Assembly (NCBI GenBank): GCA_049511115.1
Contig: JBEKYH010000171.1
Span: forward strand, 1-9,243
Length of the DNA: 9,243 nucleotides
Origin: JBEKYH01 sp049511115
GTDB taxonomy: Bacteria; Planctomycetota; Phycisphaerae; Tepidisphaerales; Tepidisphaeraceae
Direction: 5' to 3'
Shown here: positions 6,810-9,243 of the stretch, piece by piece
Layout of the letters: each line of letters starts with the position of its first letter
Position numbering within the stretch: the first letter of the stretch is position 1
Translations under genes and position numbers: made by a program
Notes under the pieces: generated by a model
What the model was told of the DNA's origin: nothing
Seen by the model: the letters and a program-made list of their open reading frames with translations, nothing else
The model's database searches: none

Positions 6810-7502
6810 TTATTTTCCGCCGGGTTTTTTGGGTGCTCCGCCGGCGGGAGCCGCGCCGGACATGTGGTGTTGGAAGATCAGGCCGATGATGGCGGGGACG
6901 ACAATGGCCGTTGGAAACAGGAATCGCTCGCTTCGGAGATGTTCGGCGACGGTCGCGCCGACGGAATATTTTTCCAGAAGCGCCAGCATGCCGACGGCTA
7001 GGAGCGCCCCGCCCTGGAGGCTGGTGTAGAGGATGATGCCGCCGCGGAAAATGATGAAGGAGAGCATCCCGAAGGCGACGCAGCCGGTGAGGCCGCCAGC
7101 CCAGTCGTAAGTGGGGTCTTGCCCGCTTGCTCGCCATATGGCGGCGCCCAGGATCAAACCGATGCCGGCCCCCGTGAGGGCGACCGCCCACTTCATCATC
7201 GGCCAGGCCAGTGCCGCGGCGAGGAACCCGCCGATGAGGGCGCCGCCCAGGGCGGTGTCGGCTTCTTTGCCGAGGGACGCGCCGAGGTACGCCCCCACCA
7301 CGCCGAAATTGAACATAATGAGATAGCGAAAAATCGGGTAGCCCCAGAGCAGGAAGATGATTCCCACCAGGAGAAGGAACGCGGCCATCCCGGGGCCAAC
7401 GTCGGTGCACCAACGGATGAAATCCGCCTCGCGGGGCCAATGCCCATTGGCAGGCAGGGGTGGAAGAACGGCATCAGAAGTTGCGTCAGCCAGGGGAATC
7501 AC
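6810..7502 (-). CDS. Seven-helix membrane protein, DUF4203/TM198-like
   Basis: I place the start at the GTG whose first base is 7502, giving 230 residues. GAAAGGTGA lies five bases upstream of it, whereas the alternative GTG at 7511 lies inside that ribosome site; an in-frame TAA is just above. The product is very hydrophobic with about seven membrane helices, near 37-54, 58-76, 86-104, 106-123, 134-151, 153-176 and 196-210. The stretch from LLLVGIIFLLWGYPIFRYLI to GAYLGASLG, then GGALIGGFLAAALAW and GAGIGLILGA, follows the Gly-rich helix pattern of DUF4203 (TM7S3/TM198-like). The tail GGAPKKPGGK is basic and Gly/Pro-rich. There is no signal peptide; the first 35 residues are polar and probably cytoplasmic. 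Biochemical function of the bacterial family members is unknown to me. It ends in a clear intrinsic terminator and follows a second membrane protein on the same strand. Confidence 0.8.
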   Translation of the reverse strand: MIPLADATSDAVLPPLPANGHWPREADFIRWCTDVGPGMAAFLLLVGIIFLLWGYPIFRYLIMFNFGVVGAYLGASLGKEADTALGGALIGGFLAAALAWPMMKWAVALTGAGIGLILGAAIWRASGQDPTYDWAGGLTGCVAFGMLSFIIFRGGIILYTSLQGGALLAVGMLALLEKYSVGATVAEHLRSERFLFPTAIVVPAIIGLIFQHHMSGAAPAGGAPKKPGGK

Positions 7503-7536
7503 GTTGGTCACCTTTCGTTAGAAAGTCGCCTCCCAC

Positions 7537-7585
7537 TTTTCCCCCTCCCCATGTACTCAGGGGGAGGGCTGGGGTGAGGGTTCTT
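7537..7585 (-). repeat. Dispersed palindromic repeat, copy B
   Basis: Read on the minus strand this copy is AAGAACCCTCACCCC, AG, CCCTCCCC, CTGAGTACAT, GGGGAGGG, then GGAAAA. The 8-bp stem is plus-strand 7543-7550 with 7561-7568. Compared with copies A and C, one T-A pair in the stem is C-G here, so pairing is kept. It points toward the membrane-protein gene starting at 7502, about 35 bases away, and sits in the 168-bp gap between the two membrane-protein genes. No T-run follows. Confidence 0.87.
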
Positions 7586-7670
7586 GCCATGGGCCACAAC
7601 CCACGGCCGGGCCTCACGACTGACATTCCCATCGGACAACTTATGCTTTGGACTATGGAGATTCGCCGGC

Positions 7671-8420
7671 TTAATCGGCGGGCTTGATTATCGGCCGTTT
7701 GGGGAAGGCGATTCGCCATTGAATGGCCGATCCGATGGCGATGAGCGCCGCGACGATGAGGCCCTGGAAGGTCGCGCGCGGCGGGATCAATTGCAGGTAT
7801 TGCGGGCCAGCCGACTGCGCCGCGGCGAGGGATGTCAGGAGGATGAGGGAGAGGCCGAGGATGCTCCAGAAAAGCACCGCGCCGAGCCGGCGGAACATCA
7901 ATGCCAGGGTAAAGCCCACGAAGAGGGAAACGGCGGCAGCGGCCAGCGTCGGCGTGGAGATTTCCTCGGGCAAAAGTTGAGGCAGACCAACCGCGAAAGT
8001 TGGCGTGGTTGTGGGCGTAAGACTCGTCGGCCACTGCCACGGCGTCAGCGGGCCTTGCGCGGCCAATGCCGTCAGAACGGCCCAGGTGGAGAGCAGCAGA
8101 CCCAGGCCGATGGCGGCGAGATAGGCGTGGGCGAGAAAGCCGAATATGCCCAGGAGCAAAGCCCCCAGTACGCAAACCGCCCAGGGGTCGATGGACCAGC
8201 CGAACCAATGCGGCAAATTAAAGCCAATCGCCCCGCCCCCTACCGTGGCGGCCAGAGCCAGCATGGGCCGGCTGAAGCGCGCGCCCAGGAGCCAAAAGCC
8301 CAGGCCCGCAACGCAAAACGCGGCGGCGAAGGCCAGGCCGATGGCGCTGATGCGGCGCGGGAGGAGGGGGAGGAGGTTCTGGAGCACGGGGAAGGCCCTT
8401 TCAATTATGGTTATCGGCAC
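7671..8420 (-). CDS. Seven-helix integral membrane protein of unknown function
   Basis: The ORF encodes 249 residues from a GTG at 8420; an in-frame TAA seven codons upstream excludes earlier starts. No good ribosome site precedes this GTG, so a GTG at 8387 (codon 12) is possible. About seven membrane helices are visible near 27-47, 52-68, 80-97, 99-121, 158-175, 179-199 and 216-233. A polar Pro/Thr-rich loop (121-157) separates helices 4 and 5. The pattern of GFWLLGARFSRPMLALAATV followed by GGGAIG echoes the DUF4203-like pattern in the next gene downstream, so the two may be distant homologues, but I do not recognise a family with confidence. It has no signal peptide and no catalytic motif; the C-terminus KRPIIKPAD is basic. 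The gene lies 168 bases upstream of the DUF4203-like gene on the same strand, separated by repeat copy B and without a T-run terminator, so co-transcription is plausible. Confidence 0.75.
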   Translation of the reverse strand: MPITIIERAFPVLQNLLPLLPRRISAIGLAFAAAFCVAGLGFWLLGARFSRPMLALAATVGGGAIGFNLPHWFGWSIDPWAVCVLGALLLGIFGFLAHAYLAAIGLGLLLSTWAVLTALAAQGPLTPWQWPTSLTPTTTPTFAVGLPQLLPEEISTPTLAAAAVSLFVGFTLALMFRRLGAVLFWSILGLSLILLTSLAAAQSAGPQYLQLIPPRATFQGLIVAALIAIGSAIQWRIAFPKRPIIKPAD

Positions 8421-8439
8421 AAGGGGCGGGAAATCTTCT

Positions 8440-8465
8440 TAGAGGAGGTTTTGAAACCACCTCTA
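8440..8465. repeat. Near-perfect 12-bp inverted repeat upstream of the membrane-protein gene
   Basis: TAGAGGAGGTTT (8440-8451) and AAACCACCTCTA (8454-8465) are complementary at 11 of 12 positions around TG. It lies 20 bases before the GTG at 8420 on the minus strand and would fold in that gene's leader. It has no T-run. It could be a leader hairpin, an operator, or another dispersed repeat. Confidence 0.6.
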
Positions 8466-8470
8466 GGCAA

Positions 8471-8484
8471 TTACACGGGTGTAA
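8471..8484. promoter_or_regulatory. Dyad TTACAC-GG-GTGTAA, possible operator
   Basis: A perfect 6-bp dyad with a two-base centre, TTACAC (8471-8476) and GTGTAA (8479-8484). It lies between the divergent membrane-protein gene (GTG at 8420) and UPF0175 gene (ATG at 8660). Dyads of this size are typical of homodimeric repressor sites, but no regulator gene lies next to it and no promoter can be aligned with it, so an operator role is a guess. Confidence 0.3.
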
Positions 8485-8509
8485 CTGCACTTTGTGGCGA
8501 CACTGCCCT

Positions 8510-8557
8510 TTACCCCCTCTCCATGTACTCAGGGAGAGGGTTGGGGTGAGGGTTCTT
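8510..8557 (-). repeat. Dispersed palindromic repeat, copy C
   Basis: Read on the minus strand: AAGAACCCTCACCCC, AA, CCCTCTCC, CTGAGTACAT, GGAGAGGG, then GGTAA. The stem is plus-strand 8515-8522 with 8533-8540. It has the same stem and loop as copy A. It points toward the membrane-protein gene whose GTG is at 8420, about 90 bases on, and lies between that gene and the divergent UPF0175 gene. Confidence 0.87.
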
Positions 8558-8659
8558 CGCCTTTCGCCACAATTGAGCGTCACACCCAATTACACGCATG
8601 GCCTGCGCGTAACGAAGATTTTGCAGCATTCGCAAGGTAGAATGGCTTTCAGGTGACTC

Positions 8660-8944
8660 ATGGCCATTATGATCCAGCTTCCGGCGGACATCGAGCAGGA
8701 GCTTCGCCATCAAGACCCGCAGCTTGACGACCACGCTCGCGACCAGTTCGTGATCGCTAACTACCAGGCAGGCAAGCTGAGCACGGGAGATATAACGGTA
8801 ATTCTGGGATTTGAAACCAGGTTCCAAGCTGAGGGTTGGCTTGCGGCTCGGGGTGTTTGTCAGAATTACTCGCTGGCTGATCTGGAAGCGGATGCCAAAA
8901 CATTGGATCGAATCCTCGGACCGGTGAAATCGAGTAAACGATAA
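8660..8944 (+). CDS. UPF0175 family protein, antitoxin-like
   Basis: The product is 94 residues. The start is the ATG at 8660; AGGTGA (8651-8656) is close upstream, and a second in-frame ATG at 8669 is an alternative that loses three residues. MIQLPADIEQELR, then QFVIANYQAGKLSTGDITVILGF, WLAARGVCQNYSLADLEADAKTLDRIL follow the UPF0175 pattern: a short strand, the Y-x-x-GKLS helix, a helix-turn-helix-like segment (TGDITVILGFETRFQAEGWL) and an acidic C-terminal helix. UPF0175 proteins are often annotated as antitoxins beside PIN-domain (DUF3368) toxins. No PIN-domain ORF is found on either side here, so it looks solitary; it could be an orphan antitoxin or a DNA-binding regulator. It is divergent from the membrane-protein gene. 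Confidence 0.85.
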   Translation: MAIMIQLPADIEQELRHQDPQLDDHARDQFVIANYQAGKLSTGDITVILGFETRFQAEGWLAARGVCQNYSLADLEADAKTLDRILGPVKSSKR

Positions 8945-9197
8945 GATTCTTCACGATTCTCTGGCCCGGCATCTTTCCGCACGGCAAATTCGACGTGACC
9001 GGGGGAACTCCAGTTGATGCGTCTCTTCGCGGGATTTGCCGTGGCGGCCAGGGCCCGCATGGGTTCCCAGCCGTTTTCGGCTTGTTGAAGCGCGCGTGCG
9101 GAGCCGCTATTGTGGTGGCCATTGCAGTGCGGAAGCCTCGCCGCATCGGGGCGGCAATTTGCCTCATTCTTTGCTTACGATTTCGCATGGAGAAAAC
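8945..9197. other. Intergenic region with no recognisable gene
   Basis: This 253-bp gap follows the UPF0175 gene. I found no T-run terminator, dispersed-repeat copy or toxin ORF. A plus-strand frame at 8995-9201 stays open and ends in an ATGA overlap with the next start, but its product has no recognisable domain. The promoter of the gene at 9198 probably lies here; I could not pick one. Confidence 0.4.
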
Positions 9198-9243
9198 ATG
9201 AAGGTGCGCTGGTTGGTCCTGCTTCTTATTTTGTGTCTTGGAG
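9198..9243 (+). CDS. N-terminus of a probable exported protein, partial
   Basis: The last 46 bases encode MKVRWLVLLLILCLG and run off the right edge. GGAG (9189-9192) lies five bases before the ATG. Two basic residues followed by a run of Leu/Val/Ile is the start of a signal peptide or membrane anchor. The Cys is preceded by Leu, not Gly/Ala/Ser, so a lipoprotein signal is not supported. The function cannot be told from this fragment. Confidence 0.55.
   Translation, partial: MKVRWLVLLLILCLG

Noticed and set aside
6670..7440. 256-residue open frame on the minus strand
   Set aside because: It overlaps the DUF4203-like gene in another frame, reads through that gene's intrinsic terminator and gives an Arg/Pro/His-rich product.
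7584..8549. 321-residue open frame on the plus strand
   Set aside because: It is antisense to the seven-helix membrane protein, is dominated by Arg, Gly, Glu and Gln, and ends inside repeat copy C.
1623..8557. Reading the three palindromic repeats as intrinsic terminators or as a CRISPR array
   Set aside because: No T-run follows the stems in either direction, and the copies are kilobases apart and in mixed orientation without regular spacers.
8621..8643. TTGCAG and TAGAAT as a promoter for the UPF0175 gene
   Set aside because: The two boxes are only 11 bases apart, far short of the 16-18 needed, and the start would fall within the ribosome site.
8757..9188. 143-residue minus-strand frame as a possible toxin partner for UPF0175
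   Set aside because: It overlaps most of the UPF0175 gene on the opposite strand and shows none of the conserved acidic residues of a PIN domain.
8995..9201. 68-residue plus-strand frame ending in an ATGA overlap with the gene at 9198
   Set aside because: The overlap hints at translational coupling, but there is no convincing ribosome site or recognisable domain and the composition looks like G+C-rich noncoding sequence.

Overview
The window is about 60% G+C and reads as a chromosomal fragment of a planctomycete-like bacterium. I would look first in Planctomycetota, possibly class Phycisphaerae; Verrucomicrobiota is the main alternative. Four things point there: an ECF-type sigma factor fused to a membrane-anchored C-terminal region, a planctomycete-style UPF0175 protein, a secreted GH43-type glycosidase, and a dispersed C/G-rich palindromic repeat lying in the intergenic gaps. 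This placement comes from remembered family resemblance, not from a search.

Layout from left to right. Positions 1-1571 (minus) hold a secreted GH43-like glycoside hydrolase with a C-terminal carbohydrate-binding-type module; it has no stop in the window and runs off the left edge. It is divergent from a 550-residue sigma factor at 1751-3403 (plus), which has sigma-2 and sigma-4 regions, one membrane helix and a long Pro/Gly-rich C-terminal part. A 78-residue mini beta-solenoid protein follows at 3465-3701 (plus). ClpB, the AAA+ disaggregase, is complete at 3803-6436 (minus). A 373-bp gap upstream of clpB contains nested inverted repeats and an intrinsic terminator. Next come two minus-strand seven-helix membrane proteins (6810-7502 and 7671-8420), the first resembling DUF4203/TM198. 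A UPF0175 antitoxin-like gene lies at 8660-8944 (plus), and the start of a gene with a signal peptide lies at 9198-9243 (plus).

The genes do not form one pathway. ClpB is housekeeping or stress protein quality control and appears to be transcribed on its own, because a terminator separates it from the upstream membrane gene. The two membrane proteins share topology and orientation and may work together. The glycosidase and sigma factor share a 179-bp divergent intergenic region, so a regulatory link is possible but unproven.

The most distinctive structural signal is a palindromic repeat of about 48 bp present three times (1623-1670, 7537-7585, 8510-8557). Each copy lies upstream of a start codon, in the same orientation as the gene that follows. 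One base pair of its 8-bp stem has changed by a compensatory substitution, which suggests the folded form is under selection. I saw no tRNA, rRNA, CRISPR array, transposase or phage gene.
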